From: Endotrypanum monterogeii
Lineage: Eukaryota; Euglenozoa; Kinetoplastea; Trypanosomatida; Trypanosomatidae
Reading direction: 5' to 3'
Length of the DNA: 64,000 bases
Assembly (NCBI GenBank): GCA_000333855.2
Contig: CM007334.1
Coordinates: 364,634-428,633 of the forward strand
In this document: positions 42,201 to 49,448 of the stretch, one piece after another
Numbering within the stretch: position 1 is the stretch's first letter
Layout: each line of letters starts with the position of its first letter
The notes under the pieces: generated by a model
What the model saw: only the letters and a program-made list of their open reading frames with translations
Databases searched by the model: none
Told to the model about the DNA's origin: nothing
Made by a program: the position numbers and the translations under genes

Positions 42201-43109
42201 CCTAGAGAGGCGGTGCGTGGCAGCATTACTTCGTCCACCCAAGAACTTGCTGGGGTGGCTACGTCCGGCATGCTGGCGGATCCGGCGCCCTTGAGGACGT
42301 TGCTTTCCCACGAGACAGACCTGTACAACCGTCTTCTCTCCGTAATGGAGAGCTCTTTAGTAGAGTTGATTCGCGCGCTCAAGGGCGAGGTGGTTGTGAC
42401 GTCGCGGCTGGAACAGATGATGCAGCGCCTGGCCTTCAACCAGGTGCCGGAGGTGTGGGCACAGGTCGGTTACCTCACCCTCAAGCCGCTTGGATCTTTC
42501 ATGGAAGATTTTTTGCGACGAATACACTTTGTGCGTCGATGGGGCGAGGCTGGGCCGCCGCCAAGCTTCTGGCTTTCGGGCATCTTTTTCCCTCAAGGTT
42601 TTGTGACCGCTCTGTTGCAGGCACGAAGTCGGGCGCTCCAGGTGCCCATCGATTCCCTCCAGTTGCGCTATCGCGCTCTTGCACCGAGTGAGGCGACTGA
42701 GGTGCTGAAGTCGACGGCGACCTATGAAGCGGGTACCGGCGACAGTGCGACAGCCATCGTGGGCGCCTATGTGAATGGTCTTTACCTGGAAGGCTGTGGG
42801 TGGGATCTTGAGCGCGGCGGGCTCGTGGAGTCTGCGCCAGGTGCCCTGACGGTGGAGCTGCCTATGATTCATTTCGAGCCAGTCACGCTCTCGGAGTCTG
42901 CCACCAAGGACGCCAATACTTCCACGGCGGCATCTGTTGCTGCGTACAACTGTCCCCTCTATAAGGTGCGCACACGTGCGGGCACCTTGTCGACCACCGG
43001 CGTCTCCACCAACTACGTGACTTGTCTGACCCTACCGTCGCTTGATGGTCTTCCAGCCGATCACTGGACACTCCGTGGCGTGGCAGCTCTCTGCGCTTTG
43101 GATGATTAA
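30297..43109 (+). CDS. axonemal inner-arm dynein heavy chain (single-headed type)
   Basis: This 4270-residue motor protein is complete and in one frame. After a tail of about 1250 residues come the AAA modules: AAA1 P-loop GPAGTGKT (1281-1288) with CFDEFNRI, AAA2 GRTMTGKT (1577-1584), AAA3 GLTGTGKS (2016-2023) and AAA4 GIGGSGRS (from 2389, Lys replaced by Arg as usual in axonemal chains). The stalk coiled coils and microtubule-binding tip span about 2630-2930, followed by AAA5, AAA6 and the C-terminal cap (VNGLYLEGCGWD). The short tail and the AAA1 wording suggest a single-headed inner-arm chain (DNAH1/3/6/7/12 group), which drives flagellar beating. Ser-, Gly- and Glu-rich inserts occur at about 3280-3345 and 3860-4000. 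The start is the first ATG; the 11 codons before it begin with TTG. It opens the rightward cluster. Confidence 0.95.
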   Translation: MLSTKIIQELKELPLNTVEDAQKFFSIVDDVKQQGVALPPMAHLFFARVDMGLKFDPYNIRTVPRENCPLNYFIVTKDHVVHVNRRDAEYQIVGSVEQWISESKCFSKVSEILFFRNYILLKVFRRLLESVRRARFRRNRTILLKRHLLATPTFGNDLIVMWKKAFYFQWGQVAQNFKRVLCLQINSEEGNPGGFTIDEFLQMQDEYAKSLQQNFASVLLDILSVVSERVKDVTALVSTMRVTEKLPGVTGCVNKDVTAKELRKHQMKLKRLVVDYENLPSYIRLAHYFQLQSTFQQACSSFFDLEAAVRKKASTLLWRFRVECVVEGNKYVSLFPPKDQVSRTVDAMIDKSIDLLSSIPTCIKSEELKQFTDSMKTASVRSALVGDDLIVVYRNKVLQVFEADYEEARGKLSFYEPLVVVSQFLVEWTKVSARWDAVLSSEKTLLDTITESEIRGYVTRVFKSQNEIGKLSNRTCGTIVLVCDNTLHGLGTRLKGVLQDIEASLGHLIQLKFAYLKADCEYWVDHLQLPILVLERFIQWYLMLQDGEKVIDKFCDSVTDLQNLHRLLSELREKAGSGNLTDADNYASVLRIPFQTAITEARSYFGSCCTKVKEMILAEHTNIITSVTNMKERLSIEYSDESADEAGAPASQKLQAMSDRLVNTNREAKQLDTYTQVLEMPQLNWTEIGVVEDELRKYVELWKVNEEAIQLRHLLDTKTVAEIDGQELKDTTISLLQRAFKAQKSTPGGTADHLVKWLGVEKTNVPMYVELCNPALKEEYWTKLFVATEIPPIPPAKRTLRTLEASSLMSAEHSEAVREVVSSAVGIYELEQQLDKLENYWMACCFVVAPYAGRANAYVVDGVDATLEELEEQQIVVQTCLASKYVGPVQAELRDWESKLSLIHSVLEEWVSVQKTWMYLEFIFTSDDIKRQLPDESLLFSSADRFFGSLMKRCADDPHMTPLCLEGNGDSLKKLQKCTYQLDCIQKKIDEYLETKRVAFPRFYFLSNDELLSILSDSRNPLAVQPHLQKCFDNIKALVFEDGKTIVAMRSSEGEEVPFTHPVKVMGNVESWLNDVERAMRTTLFDRLAACLGAYTAEHRAEWFFDHPAQCVTTVDQIVWTSEVEVVITETGSGDSSAWPSYQNRFVTQLLQTVDLVKLPLTALQRTVVSNLIVVDVHCRDVCAELAATSPDLTLQPCSSLLDFGWQKQLRFYYGPPSSSHGAGGPPEVSDCFVRHGAAELPYGYEYLGNQPRLVITPLTERAFLTCTAALHMQKGAAPQGPAGTGKTESVKDLGKALARTVVVFNCSDGLDYRMMSQMFAGLAQAGAWACFDEFNRIELEVLSVVAQQMLDITTAITQKQTSMKFEGHHIKLHANFGVFITMNPGYAGRTELPDNLKALFRPVCMMIPNYALIAEIMFYAEGYGKAQSLAAKMIRLYSLASQQLSKQDHYDFGMRAVKSILVLAGRLKRNDTESDEELLLVRAIREANLPKFLVDDRYLFMALLRDFFPSIVEVAPAPVSELIYDEAQYVLKEELVQATPSNPATRIRLQPTEGLLFKTQQLFDTLMTRHGLMLVGRTMTGKTTVRDTLASVLTRLGNVLNTISTTEAGDGVSNSSKQSAMGGLGKARRHHLAAMMRALDTRCQSYFTVTRSTTCNPKAISMTELYGDVNPLTREWQDGVFSAIVRELVKLSAGSVDGATTRHWVVFDGPVDAVWIENLNTVLDDSKMLCLVNGERIRIPDTISLLFEVQDLRVASPATVSRCGMVYVDEECLDDGWSPLLQSLSQAAAQELGYRWRHDRFLELCESLVPPLLQVVRRECKEYIGTGDAQLALNLFYLMKAATQQLEGIIQEDQQEQQQGKTSELTLPAGRLQRSSDPVVRRSSQRRGSMAMRAVLVVRGSALFDALFVQSCAWGLGGNLTEATRARFAEAMLPLIRTEALHFPKEAEAKGYGVFDYGVDLVSGDWQRWSEMVPEFSYNPSLSYFDLLVPTEQTVVLQYLLHSATTTQHHMLLNGLTGTGKSSMVNSYLLNTLHTEEAHSTTAAFRFTLSAQTSSQALQNTIEMKLTRRKGDREFGAPPGKTLMIAVIDDCNVPQLEEYGAAPPIELLRQMISQGGFYDRKRLFFKDVVQTMLIACCGEPGGGKSEMTPRFTSRLLCFCAPQLTETSMRSIFSAILKGFFITRSFAAEVAELADAVVDSTLEAYRRIAVECLPTPDKTHCTFNLRDVSKVFQGILQIKPAHCASPQALVDLWSHEASRVFHDRLIDDTDRGWWWQCCAEVIEKHFCDADKNANADSPDTDGQRSAQSPLPAPHPAQLASIFYGSWVQRDYQRIDQHTSLQTVAQQHLLEYNSQSTTAMNLVFFDQAVHHLSRICRIVSQPRGHALLVGIGGSGRSSLCRLAAFMMAMDLQTVHIARNYGISEFRDEMRKVLLDCGARGKEVVFLISDPQLIHSEMLEDINNLLNAGEVPGMMGMEDMETIVRCCREAALSSGRPDTRTSVYEYFVSQSRERFHLCLCMSPMSGAFRDRLRMFPALVNCTTIDWFSEWPQVALSAVAHSTLSSGTQGSSTGPSTDQLSALMVFLQTTVKEAAQRLYVQHRRRTHVTPTSYLAVLTLYSTMGQRLRRDLQASANRYRNGLEKLDTANLTIAQLQQEIRDMQPGLTAAAKQVEEQKHTLAIEQLDADQMKEEQSKEEAAAQKLMNEAELIRLECEEGLQQALPALEAAKQALETLSAKDIQEIKTFTTPPSNVEKTMNAVLVLLGEKDGWASAKTCLAKLDFISRLTGYPRDSINPACIRKLAVFVQDPDFVPDVIEKTSLPCRSMCMWVHAMYKYYFVAKEIAPKRARLAEAERKVDVAGKELETKRVALQKVLDRIDSLHAAAAAAQEKADHFQRQIEIAMARLERADQLISGLASERGRWKEALAKLETQLGCVEGTAALAAGCVGYLGPFPLDYREALLDQWRSRCTELKIRFDATYSLEGIETEATVQQWTLQSLPRDTYSIQNATILHRTTQCCYMIDPQGQANTFVRKLERSRSSGASGLLQLKLNSPNFMRQIENAVQKGQAVLLEDVGETLDAALDPILLKQVRRVAGRDVITLGDREVTYDDRFHMYITTKLANPVLTPELQVTLTVIDFTVTREGLEEQLLADIVGSERASLQQRGDRCVISIAANREKISALEAQVLQQLSDATGNVLDNVELIQALQTSKLTSNRIAIELAAVEETNKTINATRDMYRPLAVRGSLLYGVIAQMAKVDPMYDYSLPFFKNLVVSVLTNTRQSRHHSLGNSSRSASPLLDSSLDGKESGSHFAPTQASDNSNMRAGSPEEDEDGAAVMTEAEVEARVSMLVEEVTWTSYRVLCRGLFGTHKLLFSFVLATTLLRSAGEITKEEWDLLLCGGVGRALPPVFADASGEGGDGTALHRPVYMSKGTWVDFGAACSLGAFAEVYESFIESLASASASDCGGADISGEGPLPWTTWLTATYGAEVLTRMPAPLSRLSLWHRVMAMKILRPNKFHYMVSQLVVETLGQRYTTAPAFDLEEAFQDSTKMTPIIFILSPGADPTSLFISFAEEHGFAGRKSMLSLGQDQDVRATKMIQEGQREGSWVYLQNCHVYASWMPHLQVIVESMNPNEIHDDFRLWLTSSPSPSFPPLVLQAGLKLSQEPPMGLQGKVLSTLRNTVVADVWASTASPAADNESTVSDDAAVTLGLPDASRNGQPPIQLQRLIWTLAFYHGTVMERRRYRPLGWNISYDWGMSDFEAGLATLRTALARTKGSGADPTADLPTEELCYMLGTIDFGGRVTDEWDTLCLQVLTRRFFDVNSSGATPQGEWPQDAVVPPPFPKGGANYAELLQLAEAAFTTARESGGDGEGEEESGEGPERFGLHGNATLSVEHQLSSGLVDALVCMNTGGAVAATASVSRGGGSDKADGGQGKDDTKSNEPEEEENPVATVARSLLAQLPPRLPPREAVRGSITSSTQELAGVATSGMLADPAPLRTLLSHETDLYNRLLSVMESSLVELIRALKGEVVVTSRLEQMMQRLAFNQVPEVWAQVGYLTLKPLGSFMEDFLRRIHFVRRWGEAGPPPSFWLSGIFFPQGFVTALLQARSRALQVPIDSLQLRYRALAPSEATEVLKSTATYEAGTGDSATAIVGAYVNGLYLEGCGWDLERGGLVESAPGALTVELPMIHFEPVTLSESATKDANTSTAASVAAYNCPLYKVRTRAGTLSTTGVSTNYVTCLTLPSLDGLPADHWTLRGVAALCALDD

Positions 43110-43577
43110 CGGATTTGAAGGCGGCATTCACTTGAAGGGGGAAAGCAACAAACAAGGAAACATATGACGTTCGTGTGTGCAACTCCGTCACACTGCGTTT
43201 GCCGGTGTGCTCAATTCCCTGACGGATGCGGTCAGGGGCCCCTGTTGATGACTTTCCACGAGTCATCTGCGTTTCATAGCTGCCTTGACAGCTTCATCAC
43301 TGAGCCTACGTGCAGAGGGAGGAGGTAGAGGCTATGTGTGTTCGTGTGCTTGTGTCCCCCCCCCCTCGAGCTCTCCTCGAATGTAATTCCCTTTACGGTT
43401 TGTTTGGATACTGCCTTGCACTTTTTTTTTTTGCCTCTTTGCTGTAGACTTTCAGGGTTATCGCTAGTGGTGGTTTGCTGCTGATCATTCATCACTGTCC
43501 GTAGGTCTTCAGTATTTTCTCGTTGCTGAACTATTTGTTAACCTTTCTTCGTCTAGAGAGTGGTGTTCGATCCTCCC

Positions 43578-43580
<3 letters not shown>

Positions 43581-43609
<29 letters not shown>
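43581..43609. repeat. (TA)n tract
   Basis: 29 nt of alternating A and T, about 470 bp after the dynein stop. Confidence 0.95.
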
Positions 43610-43612
<3 letters not shown>

Positions 43613-44306
43613 GCGTTGCTTCTCCTGTTTTGTCTTTTCAATTTCACTGACAGACTCTTTCTCTTACCCCCCGATTTCTTCAATCTTCGCTACGCTCCCC
43701 TTTGCCCCTCCGCTCTCCTCGAAAAAAAAAACCCTCTTTTTTCTTCGAATAGCTTCCGTTGGTGCCCCGTTCTGTTTGAGTTCGTTTATTACCCTCAGAA
43801 ATGACTGCACACAACCAAGGGTTGCACCTTCCTTTTCTCCCTCAACGTCGTCTTCTTTTTTTTTTTCCCATAGTGCGATTTTTTATCATCATATTCCTGG
43901 CAGCAGAGGCTCCCTTCTATCCCCTCCCTCTGAGAGAGAGTGTGTGTGTGTGTGTCAGGCGCCAGCGAGGGACTCAGCTGCCAACTTGACTCTTGATCCA
44001 CCTTTTCCCCTGGATCCTCAATGCCCCTCCCCTTCGTTGTTTTCGCACTTCTGTTGCCTTTGCTGCCTCGCGTTGGGGTGGACGCCTGCGTACACACACA
44101 CACACACACACACACACGCGCGTATGTGTATGGAGAGGGCTGTAGATCAATACACCTGTGTCACTCTATCCTGTTGCCGCTAGGGTTTCTCCCTTAAAAA
44201 AAAATTGCCTTTTTCCACTCATTCATTTTGCTATGTGAGTTCGGCGCAACGTCGAACTAATCCCACCTCTGTTCCTGTCCCGCAGTGAACGCGATGTACA
44301 CTAGAC

Positions 44307-44308
<2 letters not shown>

Positions 44309-44345
<37 letters not shown>
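44309..44345. repeat. (TA)n tract
   Basis: 37 nt of alternating A and T in the dynein-DYRK spacer. Confidence 0.95.
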
Positions 44346-44349
<4 letters not shown>

Positions 44350-44824
44350 GTTTTTCTTCTATGTAGTGTGTGTTGTTGACTATGTCCCTGAAACAAAATT
44401 AGAACTATACAAATCGAAAACCGTGTATACATGTCGAAGATATCAGCCCGACAACAGAGAGTCAGTGTGCGGGAGGCTGTTCGCTCTGCCTATACATCTA
44501 GACACACACAGTGGGTGATATGGCTTTGTTTAACAGTCCTCGTGGCGGTTTGTTCTTGGAATGATTTTTTTTCACCTCTGCTGAGCGACCCCCCCCCCCC
44601 CATCCCCTTCCCCAATAGAAAACAAAAATGAATTCACTCATTTCTGCTTATCCAAGCGGTGTGATGTGCCCTGGATATATGTCCCTCACCTATTCGACTT
44701 CTTCTATTCCGTCTTCTTTTCATACTCTCAGTGCGCATTCGCGTAGAGCCAGATCAGCGATCAACCCCCCTTCTCATCTTCTCACACACAGAGCTGACTC
44801 TACACATATTACGCTGCGTTAACA

Positions 44825-45046
44825 TTCCCCCCCTCCTCCTCCCCCTCCTCCCCCCCNNNNNNNNNNNNNNNNNNNNCCTCCCTACCCTCCCTCCTACCCT
44901 CCCTCCTCCCCTACCCTCCCCTCCCTCCCTCCCTCCTCCCCTCCCTCCCTCCTCCTCCTCCTCCCCTCCCTCCCTCCTCCCTCCCTCCTCCTCCCCCTCC
45001 CTCCTCCCTCCTCCTCCCCCCTCCTCCCCCTCCTCCCCTCCTCCTC
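44825..45046 (+). repeat. long C/T-only tract
   Basis: About 220 bases of almost pure C and T built from CCTCCC and CTCCTC units, with a few A and the 20-N gap (44857-44876). Such homopurine-homopyrimidine DNA can form triplex structures and is hard to sequence. Confidence 0.85.
44857..44876. other. assembly gap (20 N)
   Basis: Twenty N inside the long pyrimidine tract; true length unknown. Confidence 0.99.
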
Positions 45047-45302
45047 GGCTCCATCTTTGCTCCCTGAGGGTTTCTTATCGTGAAAGGCACCTTACGATCC
45101 CTTTTCCTCCTCTCCACAGGTATACTCTCCCCCTTTACGTGCGAGGAGGAAAGTGCCGGAACATCGGCAGTGACAATAGATTTTTTCCCCTAACGTGTGA
45201 TCGGTATTTATGTTCGTCATCTGCTGACACCACTCCTCACTCCTTCGGTTTTCTTTTCCTTTCTAGCCCCCGCTCTTTCCCCCCCCCCCCCCCCACACAC
45301 AC

Positions 45303-45318
45303 ATATATATATATATAT
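45303..45318. repeat. C16-(CA)n-(TA)n composite
   Basis: 16 nt of alternating A and T that directly follow C16 (45279-45294) and a short (AC)n. Confidence 0.9.
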
Positions 45319-45973
45319 CAGCTTGTACTAGTTCAAGTAAACAAATAACGACAGCACAAGGCGGAACAGGAAGGCACTCTTGTCGCTGCTGTGAACGCAG
45401 CAGCTATCGCTATCCCATACACGCACACATAACACATACATAGCACACCCAGACAAAAAACGCCGGGCGTACAAAGAATAAAAATAAAAAATTGGGCTCA
45501 ATACCTTTGTGAAGGGGCAGATTTTTGCGAACACTGGAGCACCGTTTCGGAGATCGTGACAAAGAGTGTTGTTGGTTTTTTAATCAGACTAGCGCATATT
45601 TCTTCGTTGGCGGCGGCATCTTGTGATTACATGGATAGTCTATCTTTCGCTTCCGTTTTTTACCCCTTCCTGACCCCCTCCACGCTTCTCTTCCTACCTA
45701 CAGGTATCCCTCCTCCTTTCCTCTTTCACATACAAAGCTCAATCCTAACTGAACACTCGAGTGTGCTCTCTCTCTCTCTCTATATTTTGCTTGTGCTTTC
45801 TTTTACCTCCCTCTCTCTCGTTCCTCTCGGTGCTGATCGGGTATCGAAGGTGAGCGCTCCTGCCGAAGAGGGGGAAAAAGGAGGAAATTAGAAAAAGTGT
45901 GTGGATTTGTTTGTCTGCGTCCGACTTGCCAGTGGGTACACTCTACTGCCCTTTCTCCTCCCTCCTCCCCCCA

Positions 45974-46004
<31 letters not shown>

Positions 46005-46024
46005 CGCACACACACTTGACACAA

Positions 46025-46026
46025 AG
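46025..46026 (+). promoter_or_regulatory. predicted spliced-leader acceptor of the DYRK gene
   Basis: The first AG after the pyrimidine and (CA)n stretch (45941-46015). No ATG lies between it and the start at 46257, giving a leader of about 230 nt. Confidence 0.35.
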
Positions 46027-46256
46027 GTCGCTGGTCAAGAAAAAAAAAAAGTGAAACAAATACCTGAGTTTGCGTCACATACAAACGCTTGCGTCTGGGG
46101 AGGAAACATTTCAGGAGGTAAACGTTCAGCGGGTTCGGAAATCGACTTTTCGAGAGGCAAAGGAAAAAAAGATCGAGGTCCCTCGATAAAAAAAAAAAAA
46201 AGGCTCCGTGGTACTGATCAGGAGACCACGAGCATCCCCAGTATCGAGGAAAGAGG

Positions 46257-49200
46257 ATGAGTTCTCGCCAGTCCACCATGACATCGCTTGGGAGCAGTGC
46301 ATACACTGCCCATAGGCGACCTGCTGGCGGTGGATCGCCAGCAGGTTTTGCTGCAGTGTCGGCGGTAGACCCCGAGGCTGCTACGACAGCTTCTGCTACT
46401 GGTGTCCTGAACATCAAAATGGGTGGCGTAACAGTCCATCCAGCGTCAAACACCTCACGACTACCATACTCCGATAGTGCCACTGTGAATGGCAACCGGT
46501 ATCATCATCACGCAGACGGGGGTGGTAGCAACGCCATCATTGCCAACGGAAGCGGCAATGCCCCCAAGGGCATCATGGGTAGCAGTACCTCCGCTGTTGC
46601 TGTTTCGAGGACGACGGCGACCACCACGGAGTCAGTCATAGAAGAGCTCAAGGCCCTCGCAAAGTCAATGCTGGAGGCCACAAACGCGGCGCGGCGCCGA
46701 ACTCTCTCCATGGAGCAGAGAAACTCATACGAGGCTCTCATGCAAGCAATCGAGAGTCGTGTGAACAGTGAAACGGACAGCACCATTTATACAGGGACCA
46801 AGGACGCGTCCGCTTCCACTCGCGGCTATGCCGCAGCGCACACCGAGCCTGCTGGCGTCCCCAAGTACAGGGACCCCAATGCAGCCAAAGATTTCCACCA
46901 GCCTGAGGTGCTTTCAGCACAAATCGCCGAGCAGCTGACTGACATTCCTGCTGCGTTATCACCCAGTAATGGTGTTCTCGAGTCGCTACAGCCATTTCCC
47001 CGTGCTCAGCAAGACACAATCGAAAAAGTTGAGACGTCGGCAGTTGCGGCAGCGCGGGCGGACGCAGCTGTGCGCATCAAGAAGACTGCAACGCCTTTAC
47101 AACCGCAAGGGCAACACCAACTTCCTCCAGAGACGACACACCGCGCGGACTTGGAGGAAGCGCACTCGGGATCAGAGGACACTGAGGGGAGTGCATTCCA
47201 AAGCGAGGACGATCAGATGCATCTTTCCGAAGGGTTGAGTTGGCATGTGCCGGTGGTCCGTGACCGCGTATCCGCTGCCATGCTCGAGGCCGACGAGGAT
47301 GAGGAGGATGATGATGGTACTGCCTATGATGGGGTCAAAACTCAGGTACTTTTTAAACCTGTAAACCCTGCCGCGTACCGTGAGGTGGTTGCCTCGACGT
47401 GGAAGCCGGAGGCGCTGACGCGCCGCGTCGGCCCCAGAGGCGATACGCGTCAGCAGAGCCAGGATGGAAGCGTTTGCAGCAGCCCAAGTGAGTGCAAGGG
47501 GAGTCACCATCCTCGTTCAAAGTCTGATCCTGATGATGACGACGACGACGAGGCTATCTCATCTGTAGCGAATAGAAACCGGACAGCCAAGGCGGCGGCG
47601 CTGAAGGGGTCTTACCTGAAGGTTTTTCGTGTGCCCTCTTTTCCGTACGGTGGAGGTGTGACCGAGCAACAGGCGCGGCTTTTGCAACGACAGTTCGATG
47701 AGTGCATCCACAATGGCGAGCACCTGAGCTCAGATGCGACAGGGCCTGTTCTAGTCACAAAGAATCAGTTTGACTCGCGCAACTACGAGGAGGTTTCTGC
47801 AGCTACTGCGCAGATGGACACAACCACCTTCCAACCGAGATCTCCGTACGAGTTTGTTGTCGAGGTGGAGCGCGACGTGCGTTTTGATGCTGTAAAGGCC
47901 CGCGAGGAGCGTCGCCAGCGCTTCCGACAACTTGTGCGAGAGAACCTCGCGCCTGCCACGATGGGTACATTCCATCTGCGCGTTATCATGGACCCGTTCA
48001 AAACCGGATTTGAGGAGGAGAAGAACTTTCCTATCGTTCCGGGAACTGTGATTGCTGGTCGCTACGAAATCATTCAGATGTTGGGGAAGGCCACCTTCAG
48101 CCGTGCGGTGCGCTGCTACGATCTGCAGGACCCAATTTATGATGCTGAGGACGGGGATGACGACGGGGCTGAATATGAGAGGGAGGACGACGGTGAGCAC
48201 AGGGCGTCTGCCTCCCCCGCAGACGCGGGCCTGGGCGTAGCCGGAGCTGAAAAGGAAAGTGAGACCGCCGTCGCCGTCACCACCACTACGACCACCCCTT
48301 CCAGGGACTCTGATGCCGCTTGCGCGACCAATATTAGTAAGCAGCAGCGCCAAGCTGCAGCATGCGAGAGAAAATCACGTGTCAAGCGCAAGCCCAAGCT
48401 TGTGGGCTACGGCCAAGTTTGCCTCAAGATTATCAACAACACCAAAGACTTTTTTGATCAGTCGTTGGATGAGATACGGCTGTTGACGTTGTTGAATCAG
48501 CAGAAGGACCCCGACGATGCGCACATCATTCGACTCATTGATGCCTTCTACTACAAGGAGCATGTCATGCTCGTGACAGAGCTCCTGCGTGACACACTCT
48601 ACGACTACGGCAAATACAACCGGGAGGAAGAAGATGAGTTCTACTTCACGATTCCCCGCCTGCGCCGTCTGACTCGCCAAATCGTCGAGGCTCTCACCTA
48701 CGTCCACTCGCTCAACCTCATGCACACGGATCTGAAGCCGGAGAATATCATGTTTGTGTCCTACAGCCGGTGCATCGTAAAGGTGATTGACTTTGGGAGC
48801 AGTTGCTTCCTCAGCGACCACCTCAGCTCTTACATCCAGAGTCGCAGCTACCGTGCTCCCGAAGTGGTGCTGGGCTGCGACTACGACGGCCGCATCGATG
48901 TGTGGTCACTCGGAGCCATTTTGGTGGAAATGGTCACCGGAGACGTCCTCTTCACCTCCGACACAGTGCCTGAGATGTTGGCGCGCATCGTGTACGTCTG
49001 CGGCTCGCCACTCCCCCGACAGATGCTGTGGGAGGGTCGCCACACGAGCGACTACATCAACAAGTTTGGGTGTATATACGAGTACGGCGGCGGCGCAGAC
49101 ACACAACGTGAGGTTCCAGACAAAGGGGACGCCGACGACGCCGATGATCCGTATTGCCTCTACACACCAGTTCCGACCATGTCGCCACATACCTGCAGAT

Positions 49201-49412
49201 CGAGAAAGCTGCGAGATGCAGCGATGGCACCGCCGCCGTCACGGACGGTGACGACCCCGTACAGTGTCTTGCGGGAGAAGCTAGCGGCAGCGGACATGCT
49301 GGATGAGGAGTTCATTTCATTTGTGGAGGCTTGCTTGACGCTCGACCACAAGAAGCGACCGACAAGTGCGCAGCTCCTTCAGCACCCTTTTATTCGAGAC
49401 GTCGTGCTGTGA
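46257..49412 (+). CDS. DYRK-family protein kinase, plant-type (DYRKP-like)
   Basis: This 1051-residue kinase has about 590 disordered, Ser/Ala/Asp-rich residues and then a kinase domain. The entry wording (TGFEEEKNFPI, then VIAGRYEIIQMLG) matches the DYRKP subgroup known from plants and protists. The glycine loop is LGKATFSRAV (from 609), poor in Gly. The ATP-binding Lys (CLKII) is at 724, so about 95 extra acidic and Thr-rich residues sit between strands 2 and 3. Catalytic HTDLKPEN (Asp825), DFGSSC (Asp845) and SYIQSRSYRAPE (Tyr859, the DYRK autophosphorylation site; the first Tyr of YxY is Ser) are intact. A second insert follows CIYEYGGG near residue 945. Expected to be active and to phosphorylate Ser/Thr targets in growth and stage control; the target is unknown. 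The stop is followed at once by (GC)n(GT)n. Confidence 0.92.
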   Translation: MSSRQSTMTSLGSSAYTAHRRPAGGGSPAGFAAVSAVDPEAATTASATGVLNIKMGGVTVHPASNTSRLPYSDSATVNGNRYHHHADGGGSNAIIANGSGNAPKGIMGSSTSAVAVSRTTATTTESVIEELKALAKSMLEATNAARRRTLSMEQRNSYEALMQAIESRVNSETDSTIYTGTKDASASTRGYAAAHTEPAGVPKYRDPNAAKDFHQPEVLSAQIAEQLTDIPAALSPSNGVLESLQPFPRAQQDTIEKVETSAVAAARADAAVRIKKTATPLQPQGQHQLPPETTHRADLEEAHSGSEDTEGSAFQSEDDQMHLSEGLSWHVPVVRDRVSAAMLEADEDEEDDDGTAYDGVKTQVLFKPVNPAAYREVVASTWKPEALTRRVGPRGDTRQQSQDGSVCSSPSECKGSHHPRSKSDPDDDDDDEAISSVANRNRTAKAAALKGSYLKVFRVPSFPYGGGVTEQQARLLQRQFDECIHNGEHLSSDATGPVLVTKNQFDSRNYEEVSAATAQMDTTTFQPRSPYEFVVEVERDVRFDAVKAREERRQRFRQLVRENLAPATMGTFHLRVIMDPFKTGFEEEKNFPIVPGTVIAGRYEIIQMLGKATFSRAVRCYDLQDPIYDAEDGDDDGAEYEREDDGEHRASASPADAGLGVAGAEKESETAVAVTTTTTTPSRDSDAACATNISKQQRQAAACERKSRVKRKPKLVGYGQVCLKIINNTKDFFDQSLDEIRLLTLLNQQKDPDDAHIIRLIDAFYYKEHVMLVTELLRDTLYDYGKYNREEEDEFYFTIPRLRRLTRQIVEALTYVHSLNLMHTDLKPENIMFVSYSRCIVKVIDFGSSCFLSDHLSSYIQSRSYRAPEVVLGCDYDGRIDVWSLGAILVEMVTGDVLFTSDTVPEMLARIVYVCGSPLPRQMLWEGRHTSDYINKFGCIYEYGGGADTQREVPDKGDADDADDPYCLYTPVPTMSPHTCRSRKLRDAAMAPPPSRTVTTPYSVLREKLAAADMLDEEFISFVEACLTLDHKKRPTSAQLLQHPFIRDVVL

Positions 49413-49448
49413 GCGCGCGCGCGCGTGTGTGTGTGTGTGTGTGTGTGT
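49413..49448. repeat. (GC)6-(GT)12 tract abutting a stop codon
   Basis: 36 bases of uninterrupted purine-pyrimidine alternation start directly after the TGA of the DYRK gene. (GC)n(GT)n is the classical Z-DNA-prone pattern. Confidence 0.9.

Larger units (their letters stand above)
43110..46256. other. 3.1-kb spacer with polypyrimidine tract and gap
   Basis: No gene is seen between dynein and the kinase. The spacer holds (TA)n runs (43581-43609, 44309-44345, 45303-45318), (CA)n runs (about 44094-44116 and 45976-46015), C14 (44589-44602), C16 (45279-45294) and a pyrimidine tract of about 220 bp interrupted by a 20-N gap. Open frames are Ser/Pro/Leu-rich translations of C/T-rich DNA. Confidence 0.6.

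Noticed and set aside
43540..43575. B-box-like GTTCGATCC after the dynein gene
   Set aside because: T-arm pairs at only 3 of 5 positions and there is no A box or acceptor stem upstream.
44731..45348. 205-codon rightward frame
   Set aside because: Translation of the long C/T tract (Pro, Ser, Leu) and crosses the N gap.
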